A stretch of DNA of 64,000 nt from Asparagopsis taxiformis (GCA_030407315.1 JALQPE010000443.1:1-64000), one strand, 5' to 3'. Counted from the stretch's first letter, positions 1 through 10,470 are shown. A program made the numbers and translations. The notes: generated from the sequence alone by a model not told the origin.

Positions 1-923
1 CTAATCCCCTAATCCCCTAATCCCCTAATCCCCTAATCCCCTAATCCCCTAATCCCCTAATCCCCTAATCCCTAATCCCCTAATCCCCTAATCCCCTAAT
101 CCCCTAATCCCCTAATCCCCTAATCCCCTAATCCCCTAATCCCCTAATCCCCTAATCCCCTAATCCCCTAATCCCCTAATCCCCTAATCCCCTAATCCCC
201 TAATCCCTAATCCCCTAATCCCCTAATCCCCTAATCCCTAATCCCCTAATCCCCTAATCCCCTAATCCCCTAATCCCCTAATCCCCTAATCCCCTAATCC
301 CCTAATCCCCTAATCCCCTAATCCCCTAATCCCCTAATCCCCTAATCCCCTAATCCCCTAATCCCCTAATCCCCTAATCCCCTAATCCCCTAATCCCCTA
401 ATCCCCTAATCCCCTAATCCCCTAATCCCCTAATCCCCTAATCCCCTAATCCCCTAATCCCCTAATCCCCTAAATCCCCTAATCCCCTAATCCCCTAATC
501 CCCTAACCCCTAATCCCCTAATCCCCTAAATCCCCTAATCCTAATCCCCTAATCCCCTAATCCCCTAATCCCCTAATCCCCTAATCCCCTAATCCCCTAA
601 TCCCCTAATCCCCTAATCCCCTAATCCCCCTAAAAAACCCCTAATCCCCTAATCCCCTAATCCCCTAATCCCCTAATCCCCTAATCCCCTAAATCCCCTA
701 ATCCCCTAATCCCCTAATCCCCTAATCCCCTAATCCCCTAATCCCCTAAAAAATCCCCTAATCCCCTAATCCCCTAATCCCCTAATCCCCTAATCCCCTA
801 AATCCCCTAATCCCCTAATCCCCTAATCCCCTAATCCCCTAAAATCCCCTAAAAATCCCCTAATCCCCTAATCCCCTAATAAATCCCCTAATCCCCTAAA
901 AAAAAATCCCCTAATCCCCTAAT
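1..923. repeat. Telomeric repeat tract (CCCCTAAT)n
   Basis: About 923 bp of tandem C-strand repeat with unit CCCCTAAT (G-strand TTAGGGGA). It is nearly perfect for the first 450 bp. Variants accumulate inward: CCCTAAT, CCCCTAAAT, CCCCTAAAAAAT, CCCCTAACCCC. Because the C-rich strand reads 5' to 3' at the left edge, this is a left chromosome end. The tract abuts coding sequence of retrotransposon A directly, with no spacer. Confidence 0.97.
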
Positions 924-1675
924 CGTTGGGAAAAAGAAATCGACCTGCACTGATTGGTTAAACGTCGAGGCTATATGACTCAATGACACCTTTCTTGACG
1001 TTTTCGGTCGGCCGGTACGGCAACATACATGACATGCGGAGTGCACATTGTCAATGCATTTCTGTAAACGTCTGTCTAATATATTTGCCATCTTGCATAT
1101 TCGCTTCATGTCATCACTTGTCGCATGTGAGTAGTTGTGTAACCGCTGTGCAAACTTCATCGGACCATGCTTATTGAGATATCTGATATGGCTAGACATG
1201 TAAGAACGCATGTCAGATGACAACTCCAGCTCACAATCCTGTGGTGGCGGTACACCTGACAGGCGTCGGCGATTCCCACCCTGGCTGCAGTATGTATGGT
1301 AGGTCAGACGCGTGCCATCTGGTTGGAATAAATGCAGACGATCAGACATGTTATCAGTCATCGAACATTTCAGCACATCATCCCCGATCAACAACGGCTC
1401 GGTACCGGCAACTAAGTGGAAATGCAGGTACCCTGTAATGCCGCCTATGTCTCTGACAGGCAGACTCCATAAACAATATACTGGTTTTGCATCGAGCATA
1501 TTCGGCCCCCAACCATGCATGAATTGCTCTTTAGGAGGTTTAAATATCAACCGAATTCCAATAGCATTGCAAAGTGCTGCAGCACTTTCTGTGCCACCGA
1601 TGCTGTGCGGTGCTCCGCTGTCTAACAGTGGGTTAGGGTCAGATCGGAGCTCATCTGACCCTACTTCTGAAAATG
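924..1675 (-). pseudogene. Copia A pol fragment: protease, GAG-pre-integrase, integrase start
   Basis: The minus-strand frame runs from the gag overlap through an aspartic protease motif LLDSGAPHSIGG, a conserved PPKEQFMHGWGP block, and an HHCC-type zinc region (LHNYSHAT followed by CHVCCRTGRP). It then reaches the start of the integrase core, FNQSVQVDF, where the telomere interrupts it. Element B has the same blocks in the same order. The frame is -1 relative to gag, as in B. It cannot make a functional polymerase because everything downstream of the integrase start is lost. Confidence 0.85.
1634..1675 (-). promoter_or_regulatory. Putative -1 frameshift signal, element A gag-pol
   Basis: On the minus strand the gag frame reads CAT TTT CAG AAG TAG. 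The pol frame reads one base earlier (ACA TTT TCA GAA). Five bases after the TTTTC run there is a perfect 11-bp stem, TAGGGTCAGAT / ATCTGACCCTA (plus-strand arms 1653-1663 and 1634-1644), with an 8-nt loop. The stem includes the gag stop codon. A slip run, short spacer and stable stem is the usual layout of programmed -1 frameshifting, but the heptamer is not the canonical X XXY YYZ. Confidence 0.6.
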
Positions 1676-2894
1676 TAGTCTGTCTTCATTTTCCGCAGGC
1701 TTTTCAATGGCCTCACCAGCCTCTCCGTCTTTAGGAGAGACACTGCTTATTTTACGACGCTTTGTCATGGGGCATTCTGCGTCTCCCTTCCAATGTCCTT
1801 TACGCTTACAGCGATGACATCGACTGTTCATCTTTCTTTCTGTCAGTTTTGTCGACTGACGTCGCGGTTGCATAGTTAGTGCTCCAATAGAGGATTCTCT
1901 TTGATTTTGAATAGCCATCATTGTCGCCTTTTGAACGGCGGCATGAAAATCATCTCCACTGGGCCTCTTCGAAGTGCTGTTGTGATGTTTTTGATGCGAT
2001 GGATCGGAATCCAAGGACTGCAGTGCGTTAAATACATCATCAACGTATATATCATGGCCAGAGTCCCCTTCACGAGTGACACATTGCAACAAATGCGTCA
2101 TGTTTGTCGCAATGTCAATTAATCTAGACAGATCTGCTTCAGACAACGTCCTACGTTGTTCACTCTGTCCATTATTGCCTGGAACTTCTATGCTGTCTGC
2201 TTTGCCGTATATGTCACTTGCGTCTCGTACGTAATTCTTGAGATTCTCTGTATCATGCACAGATAGCTTCACTGCCTTAGTTATCTTTGAAGCTCTTTTC
2301 TGCTGCACTTGAGTGACAAGTAATAACTTCACTGCGTTTTGAGTGTCATGTGGCAGACGAGAATTCTGCAACATTATCATTGCCATGAGCTGTGACTCTG
2401 TCTCAGTGACACTGATACCAATAAGTGACATATACTGTGAAACAAGCCCCCGAAAACGAGTTGCAAATTCGGAAGGCTGTTCTGAGTTGGATCTTATACA
2501 CATATATACATTCTTGTAAGCATTCAGGGCTCGATCGATAATTTCCAGTGATGTATCAGCGCCAATTAGCGATACAATCTTCAGCACTGCTTCTTCCTGT
2601 TGGTGCGGCTCAACATCAAATGAAATTGACTTGTTGATTTTAGCATGATCGATTACACTCTGATAACTTGCGTCCAAGGCATTGTACAGCTCGTAACACA
2701 GCGTTGCCTGGGTTGCAAGTGACTTTTTCTCACCAACAGATGCTCGCCTGGTGATATAGGCCATCCAAGAGTTGACATCTCTTCGCCATTTCTGGCGATC
2801 TTGACCGGGACGAAGCGGGGGTGGATCCTGTAGTGATGGGCTTTGCGTTCATTTCCTCAAGCGCTTTCTTCGGGGCCATGCCTCCTGGGCCCAT
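1661..2894 (-). pseudogene. Copia A gag with zinc knuckle, frameshifted
   Basis: Gag of element A. The open part (2764-1661) is 367 aa and contains the conserved gag core (for example EQPSEFATRFRGL) and a CCHC zinc knuckle CHRCKRKGHWKGDAEC near its end. The N-terminus lies in another frame: a start at 2894 (MGPGG) reads until about 2825, where one base of frameshift is needed to reach PGQDRQKWRRDV, a block shared with element B gag. The start codon is embedded in the tRNA primer-binding site, as in B. Confidence 0.8.
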
Positions 2895-2897
2895 AAC
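2880..2897 (-). other. Primer-binding site, half-tRNA-Met type (A)
   Basis: Directly inside the LTR edge the minus strand reads GTTATGGGCCCAGG. It is complementary to the anticodon stem-loop of a CAU-anticodon (Met) tRNA, not to a tRNA 3' end. Drosophila copia and yeast Ty5 prime in this way. Confidence 0.7.
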
Positions 2898-3139
2898 TGT
2901 GGAATAAAATGGCTTTGTCGACATGGACACCCAAGGAATAGAGAGAAATACTAGAGGCGATAACAGGAAGCCACAAAGGCCGGGTTTCTGGAGATGCTTG
3001 GGTTTGCTCGTTGCTTCTTGCTTGCCCTCTCCTCCCCTTGCACGACATCTTGTCGCACTATTTATAGGCAGATGCCGCACGCTGCAGGTACTTCTAAAGT
3101 GCCAACAAACAACAGGTTCCACTCTAACCCTAACCTAGT

Positions 3140-3597
3140 CATCGTACTAGTGGAAGCTCTCTATCAGAGTGAACCTGTAGCTGTGATGCTTCCATCATGG
3201 AATACATCACTTTGCTCTATCCTCAAGCTGAAGATCCATGTCTTCATCCAATGAGGATGCCTCTGTATCATAATTAATAATACAGTCTTACGTAATGCAG
3301 TGCTGCTATATAATAGCATATATCGATCATTCGATACACTTTCGCTGTGATGGCTCTATTTCCACTGTATGTGCTCGGCCAATCATTGGCCTCCATCACT
3401 TGCTGCTGCTGCATCAATCTGTTCGTCTGGATAGCAGTAAGCCAATATCCAGATTGCAGCACATCTGGATCGACCAGCTATTGCGCATGCAATACATCTA
3501 GATCGATCAGCTATTGCACAGGAAGATGTCCGGGGTATAAATACACCTGGGTAGCGATGGTAGTTTAAAGGAACACGGAAAAGGCTGTTCCGGCTAT
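3140..3597. other. Intergenic stretch, nothing recognised
   Basis: Between the LTR of A and element C. It contains a short imperfect duplication of GATCGACCAGCTATTGC-type sequence at about 3470-3515. No gene is supported on either strand. Confidence 0.5.
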
Positions 3598-3601
3598 AGT
3601 G

Positions 3602-4002
3602 TGTAGACATTTGCAAATTGCAATACAAGCTCGGGAATATTCAAAGATGGAAATTATTTCAACGGAAGGCTACAAGCCATAATAACGTGCACACATTCTA
3701 ATGTGTGGTTGATAATGTGATGAGGTGAATAACCGTCACTTTCAAATACGCAGATGGTTCACAGTCATTTGAATAGAGTAACGGAATGATGAATAGAATA
3801 GTATATATAGTAGGTCTGCCTTGAGCAGACAAAGGGGAGAGAAGTGAGAGAGAACACACCAGCCATCAGAGGTTCTAACCTACTGACACATCAGCCTTAA
3901 TAAAGACTGAACATTTCCACTAATTCCAGCGCTTCTTGGAACACACTTGGACCCTGCTGCCTCGTATCTGAGATTCTCTCAGGAAGTTGACACTGGTTTA
4001 CA
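3602..4002 (+). repeat. 5' LTR of element C
   Basis: 401 bp, begins TGTAGACATTTG and ends GGTTTACA. It contains a TATA-like TATATATAG at about 3802 and an AATAAA in CCTTAATAAAGA at about 3897-3905. Repeated at 8768-9168. Confidence 0.95.
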
Positions 4003-4072
4003 GATATATATCTGTACTAACACATTTCCGGCCGGAACGAGACACGGCGTCGAAAACAAGTGTGAAAGAAGA

Positions 4073-7000
4073 ATGGAAGTCCATGGAGATACTTCTAACG
4101 GCAGCCATTATAATGGAAGGAGCAAGACCTGCCCGCCTGCCATTTTCGAGACAATATCTCACCCGATACTGGAATCTATAGATCCAGCTGATGCAATCAA
4201 ATTTCTACGCGACAGAGACAGATATGAAATGCAAATGTCCCTAAATAACGCGGATGGACATTCTATCAAGCCTGCATCATATCGAGTGTCAATCGATCCT
4301 ACAGTTCTATCATCTATGTTTGAATTTGGATTCTTTGACAATATAGCGCCAGGAACTGATATACGATATATATCAGATGTGCACATCAAGAAGTGTATTG
4401 AACAAATTGCTTTTTCACAGATGACTACATGTGTGAACTCGACAGCAATTACAAATGCGGTCAATTGTATACGCATGAACATGAAGATTCGGAGTGCAAA
4501 GTCAAGAGTTTATCAGCTCGCTATCGACTTTAACAGACAACTAGAAGACATTGGTTGCAGTGATTTCAAAAATAGGAATCCAACCATGGCGTCGAAACTA
4601 TTCACGCTGCGTCTACACCCGAAATCGCTTAAACTACAAATACAGAACGACTTTGAGTTTATGCCAGAACTCAAGACCAATTGGAAAGGGTTTCTCAAAT
4701 ATGTTTCAGAGCAAGCAGAAATTATCGAGCGTGCTCAGGAGTCAGCAGTTATGAGCAATAGCTCACATCTATCAAGATCTAAACGGCCTGACAGATATGC
4801 CGGCCAGCCTCTCACAAAGCAAAGCTCAGAAAGAGCAGCACAGTCATCCGATAATCTACCGCGATGCATTAACCCGAACTGCAACCTCCGCCATTACCTT
4901 CGTCATTGCAAGAACACGGCTGAAGAAGATAAGCCAAGATTGATGAGCGAATGGAGACAGAAGAAGAGACGCCCTACAAAGGATAATACTGTGAAGATGA
5001 CGCGAAAAGTCATACATCAGCGACCTGATGACAGTCACATGGTAGAGACTATCTTTGCCAACGTCGTAGTACGACCAGCATGCGCTGACATAGGCAGTTG
5101 CATAAATTTGATGCCACCTGATTTGTTTTCCAAACTATTGGAGAAAGGTGCAAGGATGCGCATCGAGAATTTCAACACAAACAAGAAATTTGAGATGGCA
5201 GTCAGTGAGGATATGGAAGGAAGAAAAGTTTTCGTGGAATGCGACAAGTCAGTCACTCTGGACATTCAGCTAAATGTCAGACACGCATCGTCGCTGACGA
5301 TAAGGAATGTCACCTGGCATGTTGTAACCCGCCACGCCAACGAACCTTTGATATGCAGAGACCTCCTAAGAGCGCTCGGACTAGATGCCAGAGCAGCACT
5401 AGCTGCTGCGTGCGAGACATTTAATGGACAAGTGGATGCAGAAGATCTTCTAGCTGGAAGTGAATATCCAGATGGAAGTGTTGCTCGTCTGTTATCTGAA
5501 AATGGGGTATATCATAACGGAGACAATGCAGATGAAACATGTGATGACAAATCCATATTTCTGGAGATAGGTATGGACAAGGAAGAAGACGTGCAGGCAG
5601 CATTCTCTAAAATGCTACAAAATGCTGTTGATAATGGCATGTCATCTAAAGGAGTCAACGATCTTCAAAAAGTCATGCACAGCTTCCGTGATGTTTTCCG
5701 CATACGCCTCGGAAATGATCCGCCAGCCAAAGTTGAGCCAATGAGAGTCCAGCTAATACCACAGACACAGGGTATCATTACAAAATCTAGGCGATACAGC
5801 CCAGACCAACGAGAATACATGAAACGGTTTCTTATAAGGGCCAAGAACTACGGGTTCATCAAGGAAAATAGAAATGCAACATGGGCAGCTGCACCACTAT
5901 TGGTTCCTAAACCAAAATCAAATAAGTTTCGGTTGACGTTTGACTACCGACCCGTCAACGCTGCCATGCTTTCTACTGGTTGGCCTATGCCGCATCTGGA
6001 AAGTGAATGTGCCGATTTCGCAGGCAGCAAATGCTTTGCCGCGATTGATTTCTGCTCAGGCTACTGGCAGTTACCTTTACACGAAGACAGCCAAAGCGCA
6101 CTCAGCTTCATTACACATGAAGGAATTTGGCAACCGACCCGAACGCCCCAAGGAGCCAAGAACTCAGCGTGCAATTTTCAATCACGCGTGGAACCATGCT
6201 TCATTTCCATTAGGCAAAATGTGAAAGCATGGCAAGATGACTTTATTATACATCATAGCGATGAGCAAGGACTAATACAGACGTTGGAGCACTTCCTGCA
6301 AATATGCAGAACACGAAATCTAAAGATTTCAGCAACGAAGTCCACTCTTTTCACAACGAGTGTGAAATGGTGCGGTCGACTTATCGACCAGTTTGGAGTC
6401 AAATATGATCCCAGAAACCTCAGTGGCTTACAGAATGTCACAATGCCAGAAACCGCAGGGGAACTATCCCAATACATCCACTGTTTACAATGGATGTCCC
6501 AATCAATACCTGATTTTGCTAACCGCATTAGCATCATGCGTGATGTCCTAGAAGAAGCTTATAACATAACTGGCAAACGCAACAAGCGATCCATCGCGAG
6601 CATACCATTGCGAAACCTTTCATGGGGCAGGAAACATGAAATTCTATTTCAAGAACTACAAGAAAGCCTTCGACAATCAGTCACACTCGCTCATCCAAAT
6701 CCTGAAATGCAAATATGCATTTTTACCGACGCCTCAGACAATTTCTGGGCAGCAGTCGTCACACAGTGCATTACAGATGAACTGAACAAACCTCTGGAAA
6801 GTCAAAAGCATCAGCCACTAGCTTTTCTCAGCTCAGCATTTAAAGACAGCGAGCTACATTGGTCTACGTATGAGAAAGAAGGATTCTCGATTTATCAAGT
6901 TTTTAAGCGCATGGATTACCTACTACTAGGTAAAAATCCCTCGCATGTGTATACGGATCATCGCAACCTTCTGTTCGTGTATAATCCACTTAGTATGGAG

Positions 7001-8725
7001 CCAGCAATGGGCAGACATGTGGTGAACAAAGTGCAAAGATGGGCTCTATATCTATCCAGATTTCAATATACAATTGAACACATTTCTGGAGAGTCAAACA
7101 TAATGGCAGACATAATGACAAGATGGTTTGCCGGGTATAGAAAGAAGAAAATCGCCTCAAGAGTAACATCCATTAGGAAGACAAAACACATTGCTCAAGA
7201 TATTGTGCAATCACCCTTATCCCAATCCTTTATATGGCCAAACATGGATACTATACAAGCATCACAACAGGAGCACATAGCAGAAGTGCCTGAAGGGGGT
7301 AAGATCAACGAAATACCAATAATGATAATGAACAAAATATGGATTCCCAGACAAGATCTGGAATTACAGATGAAGCTGCTAGTCATCTCACATTGCGGAT
7401 ACAGTGGACATAGAGGAACAGAGTCTACTCTAAGCATCCTTACAGAGAAATATTGGTGGGAGACTATGCAGAACGACTGCAAAATGTTTGTCAAGAGTTG
7501 CATACATTGCATCATGTCAAGAACGGGAAATAGAATACCGCGCCCACTCGGTCACAACGAGATTGCATTGCGTCCAAATCATGTGCTTCATTTTGACTAC
7601 TTATATATGGGAAGAGGAAACACAGGAGAAAGGTACGTACTTGTCTTACGGGATGGTTTCTCAAGTTACACATGGCTCTGTACATCGAAAGGAGCAGACA
7701 CAGAAACTGTAGCAACCAATATTGCCAAATGGATACATACATTTTCAACTATGGAAATATGGGTGTCAGATCAAGGCAGCCACTTTAAGAATAATGTCAT
7801 GCATGCTCTAGCAAGCAAATACCACATAAGGCATCACTTTACCGTCGCTTACTCTCCATGGAGTAATGGGGCAGTAGAAAGGTGCTGCAAGGAAGTACTG
7901 AGAGCAACAACAGCGTTAATATCTGAAATGAGACTTGCTCCACAAGATTGGCCCGAAATTATTCAGGTGGTTCAGAAAGTAATCAACGAATCTCCCGTGG
8001 AAAGACTGGGAAGGAGAGCAGATGGCGTATATCGGTCTCCATTGGAAGTCATGACGGGGATAAAACCATCCAGAGCCGATTCGAACTACATAATGGAGAA
8101 GGAGATATCAGTAACACTCAAGGAATGTCAAAGGACAGTGAAGATTGAAGAACTACAATCAGCACTCACAGACATGCACAAGATACTTTCTAAGAAGATC
8201 AGCAAGAGCAGAGAAAGACACATTAAGATTCACAATGCAAGAACCAACATTGTGAAACCTTCTTTTAATATTGGAGACTTTGTCCTAGTGCGGAGAGCAC
8301 AGGATAAGGGGCACAAATTGTCATTTAAGTGGCAAGGACCGAAGCGTATAACCAGAGTTATTAATAGTCTGGTATATGAAGTTACAAGTTTGATCAAGAA
8401 TCAAACCGAAACTGTGCATGCAACACGCATGTGCATATACAGAAATGACTTGGATGGAGTTCCACCGTCCAAAGAATTACTCACTCATGCCGAGCACACT
8501 GAGACGCAATACGAGGATATTAAGTGTCTCAAGCAGTTGAAAAAGGTTGGAGAAGAATATAAGGTATGTGTAGAATGGGAAGGACTACCTGATACGTGTG
8601 ATTACACATGGGAGCCTATTGACAACCTGCATGAAGATGTACCTGAGCTTCTCATCAAATTTCTAAAAGACGAGAACACAGCAATGGCAAAGAAGGCCAT
8701 AAAGTGGATAACTCATAGCAAATGA
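4073..8725 (+). CDS. Gag-pol polyprotein with chromodomain, element C
   Basis: Single uninterrupted polyprotein. The reading frame is open from 3947, inside the LTR, but the ATG at 4073 (MEVHGDTS) lies past the LTR and is the better start, giving about 1550 aa. Domain order: gag with a zinc knuckle CINPNCNLRHYLRHC; a protease-like block (ADIGSCINLM); RT (LTFDYRPVNAAM, CSGYWQLPLH, and a catalytic box WQDDFIIH in place of YxDD); RNase H (IFTDAS, VYTDHRNLL); integrase with HHCC zinc (ending CIHCIMSRTG) and D,D,E residues (FDYLYMG, VSDQGSHF, NGAVERC); then a C-terminal chromodomain (VEWEGLPDTCDYTWEP). This RT-before-integrase order with a chromodomain defines Ty3/chromoviruses. The chromodomain probably guides integration to marked chromatin. 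Confidence 0.95.
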   Translation: MEVHGDTSNGSHYNGRSKTCPPAIFETISHPILESIDPADAIKFLRDRDRYEMQMSLNNADGHSIKPASYRVSIDPTVLSSMFEFGFFDNIAPGTDIRYISDVHIKKCIEQIAFSQMTTCVNSTAITNAVNCIRMNMKIRSAKSRVYQLAIDFNRQLEDIGCSDFKNRNPTMASKLFTLRLHPKSLKLQIQNDFEFMPELKTNWKGFLKYVSEQAEIIERAQESAVMSNSSHLSRSKRPDRYAGQPLTKQSSERAAQSSDNLPRCINPNCNLRHYLRHCKNTAEEDKPRLMSEWRQKKRRPTKDNTVKMTRKVIHQRPDDSHMVETIFANVVVRPACADIGSCINLMPPDLFSKLLEKGARMRIENFNTNKKFEMAVSEDMEGRKVFVECDKSVTLDIQLNVRHASSLTIRNVTWHVVTRHANEPLICRDLLRALGLDARAALAAACETFNGQVDAEDLLAGSEYPDGSVARLLSENGVYHNGDNADETCDDKSIFLEIGMDKEEDVQAAFSKMLQNAVDNGMSSKGVNDLQKVMHSFRDVFRIRLGNDPPAKVEPMRVQLIPQTQGIITKSRRYSPDQREYMKRFLIRAKNYGFIKENRNATWAAAPLLVPKPKSNKFRLTFDYRPVNAAMLSTGWPMPHLESECADFAGSKCFAAIDFCSGYWQLPLHEDSQSALSFITHEGIWQPTRTPQGAKNSACNFQSRVEPCFISIRQNVKAWQDDFIIHHSDEQGLIQTLEHFLQICRTRNLKISATKSTLFTTSVKWCGRLIDQFGVKYDPRNLSGLQNVTMPETAGELSQYIHCLQWMSQSIPDFANRISIMRDVLEEAYNITGKRNKRSIASIPLRNLSWGRKHEILFQELQESLRQSVTLAHPNPEMQICIFTDASDNFWAAVVTQCITDELNKPLESQKHQPLAFLSSAFKDSELHWSTYEKEGFSIYQVFKRMDYLLLGKNPSHVYTDHRNLLFVYNPLSMEPAMGRHVVNKVQRWALYLSRFQYTIEHISGESNIMADIMTRWFAGYRKKKIASRVTSIRKTKHIAQDIVQSPLSQSFIWPNMDTIQASQQEHIAEVPEGGKINEIPIMIMNKIWIPRQDLELQMKLLVISHCGYSGHRGTESTLSILTEKYWWETMQNDCKMFVKSCIHCIMSRTGNRIPRPLGHNEIALRPNHVLHFDYLYMGRGNTGERYVLVLRDGFSSYTWLCTSKGADTETVATNIAKWIHTFSTMEIWVSDQGSHFKNNVMHALASKYHIRHHFTVAYSPWSNGAVERCCKEVLRATTALISEMRLAPQDWPEIIQVVQKVINESPVERLGRRADGVYRSPLEVMTGIKPSRADSNYIMEKEISVTLKECQRTVKIEELQSALTDMHKILSKKISKSRERHIKIHNARTNIVKPSFNIGDFVLVRRAQDKGHKLSFKWQGPKRITRVINSLVYEVTSLIKNQTETVHATRMCIYRNDLDGVPPSKELLTHAEHTETQYEDIKCLKQLKKVGEEYKVCVEWEGLPDTCDYTWEPIDNLHEDVPELLIKFLKDENTAMAKKAIKWITHSK

Positions 8726-8767
8726 AAAACAATGTTCTGCAACACTGACTCACAGAACATGGGGCAG

Positions 8768-9168
8768 TGTAGACATTTGCAAATTGCAATACAAGCTCGG
8801 GAATATTCAAAGATGGAAATTATTTCAACGGAAGGCTACAAGCCATAATAACGTGCACACATTCTAATGTGTGGTTGATAATGTGATGAGGTGAATAACC
8901 GTCACTTTCAAATACGCAGATGGTTCACAGTCATTTGAATAGAGTAACGGAATGATGAATAGAATAGTATATATAGTAGGTCTGCCTTGAGCAGACAAAG
9001 GGGAGAGAAGTGAGAGAGAACACACCAGCCATCAGAGGTTCTAACCTACTGACACATCAGCCTTAATAAAGACTGAACATTTCCACTAATTCCAGCGCTT
9101 CTTGGAACACACTTGGACCCTGCTGCCTCGTATCTGAGATTCTCTCAGGAAGTTGACACTGGTTTACA
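8768..9168 (+). repeat. 3' LTR of element C
   Basis: 401 bp, same length and sequence as 3602-4002 as far as I can read, followed by the AGTG target duplication. Confidence 0.95.
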
Positions 9169-9172
9169 AGTG

Positions 9173-9817
9173 TCAAACAGTACGACGCCCCAGTCCCATT
9201 TTAGTTTCACTTGCGGCTGGTATTTGTGCAACACTGTTGGTTCATGAGACTGAATATGGACAGAGTGAAGCGGTAGATGCGAGGACGCCCTTTCCTGGAC
9301 CTCTATGTTTTTGCATACAATACATGTACATGGACTGACCTTTCATTCACAATGCATCCCCATTTCACATCATCCTCTACAACCAATTACTTCCTCAATT
9401 ATATTCTGCAGTCGATCCCGATCTCGAATTATTCTACCTCACTGCAACACATCATATCGACTCACATCCGTCTATCTGCACCCCCGGCGAAATATGCATG
9501 CCAAAACCGTACTATAAACATCATCGTTATTCTTGTCAGTCGGCAATGACCATTGTCAGCCAGAGATCCAGTCACTCCGCTATGCACTTCAGTTTAGTTT
9601 AGTTCAAACCTGCCAAAACGAGCACAACAATTAACCATCCGATCAAACAAACACCTAGTTTTCTCCTCCATCTATTTAGCTCTAAACGCGCGCATGCAGG
9701 TCAGAAAACATGCTCACACGCACACACACAGACACACACCAAAATCTACTCCCATGCACTTCAATAAGCTCTCAAGCTCTGCGGAACACATTTCGCCATC
9801 GCAATGCAGCCATGCCC
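9173..9817. other. Intergenic stretch, nothing recognised
   Basis: Low-complexity CA-rich sequence near 9710-9740 (ACAC repeats). No supported gene. Confidence 0.5.
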
Positions 9818-10470
9818 TCAAATCTTTTCAATCGTGTACCAGCCAACATTTCGTCCCTCAAATCGGTCAGTCTCGTCCTCCACCAGCAGAGCAATGTTCT
9901 TCTCTACCGCAAGCACGGCGGCGTTAACCCACTTCCATCATCCACACCAGTGTCGTACGCAATCAGGTCGCCCGTCATTCGCCTCACAAACCGCCCCCGA
10001 GACACATCAAACAAATTTCTGTTGTTGGTCTGCACAATCCAATCCGGAGACGGCGCAATCATCCCCGGCACCATCACAAATGAGTGCGCATAGTCCGCTC
10101 TCAGAATCACGCTCGTCGACTTACTAAGTCGGGTAGTACCCGGCATTGTCACCTCTCCCGCATCCACCACTGGCATGCCTTGCCCCTCTCATCGCCCGGC
10201 CGAATAATCCGACGGTTCACTCCAATCTCCGCCACTTGCTCCACAGGCCCGTTTTGCAAATCAGCGCACTGTGAAAAACGGCTGCTGGTTCGAGTTCGAC
10301 AATGCAGCCAGCGGTGAGTACACCAGCCCCTCCACCGGAATCAACTCACCAAAATTCTCCCGGCTCAACAGGTTCAAGAACGTCACCTTGTACTTGGCAG
10401 ATCCGCGACATCCTGGAAACGGACTGTCCTCGATCGCAGAAACACCCGCTGCCGACCCACCCACCGACAA
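9818..10470 (-). pseudogene. Spondin_N domain protein, frameshifted
   Basis: Minus-strand remnant of a Spondin_N-like secreted protein, read in pieces. Piece one (10470-10261) carries KYKVTFLNLLSRENFG and the block ending QQPFFTVR, the usual domain start. A shifted frame continues VEQVAEIGVNRR. The next frame (10176-9904) has the hallmark block MIAPSPDWIV followed by DLIAYDTGVDDGSG. A last shift gives about 30 residues to a stop at 9818. At least three frame changes and no in-frame ATG after the TATA box point to decay, though small introns cannot be fully excluded. Spondin_N domains occur in extracellular matrix proteins of animals and in some bacterial and protist secreted proteins. Confidence 0.7.

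Larger units (their letters stand above)
924..3070 (-). mobile_element. Copia element A, truncated by the telomere
   Basis: Minus-strand Ty1/Copia remnant holding, in element order, a 5' LTR (inner edge at 2898), primer-binding site 2880-2897, gag, protease, GAG-pre-integrase and the first residues of integrase. The integrase catalytic core, RT, RNase H and 3' LTR are missing because telomeric repeat begins inside integrase. The protein resembles element B along its whole length. The outer (right) end of the LTR cannot be fixed without a second LTR; a TATA-like TATAAATA on the minus strand at about 3058-3066 lies within it. Confidence 0.85.
3602..9168 (+). mobile_element. Ty3 chromovirus C, complete
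   Basis: Full-length LTR retrotransposon with two 401-bp LTRs in which I saw no difference, flanked by AGTG (3598-3601 and 9169-9172). One long gag-pol ORF fills the interior. A purine-rich tract (CATGGGGCAG) precedes the 3' LTR. The matching LTRs and open ORF suggest a recent insertion that may still be active. Confidence 0.95.

Noticed and set aside
1..923. Regular repeats as a CRISPR or satellite array
   Set aside because: Eight-base unit without spacers at a sequence end is telomeric.
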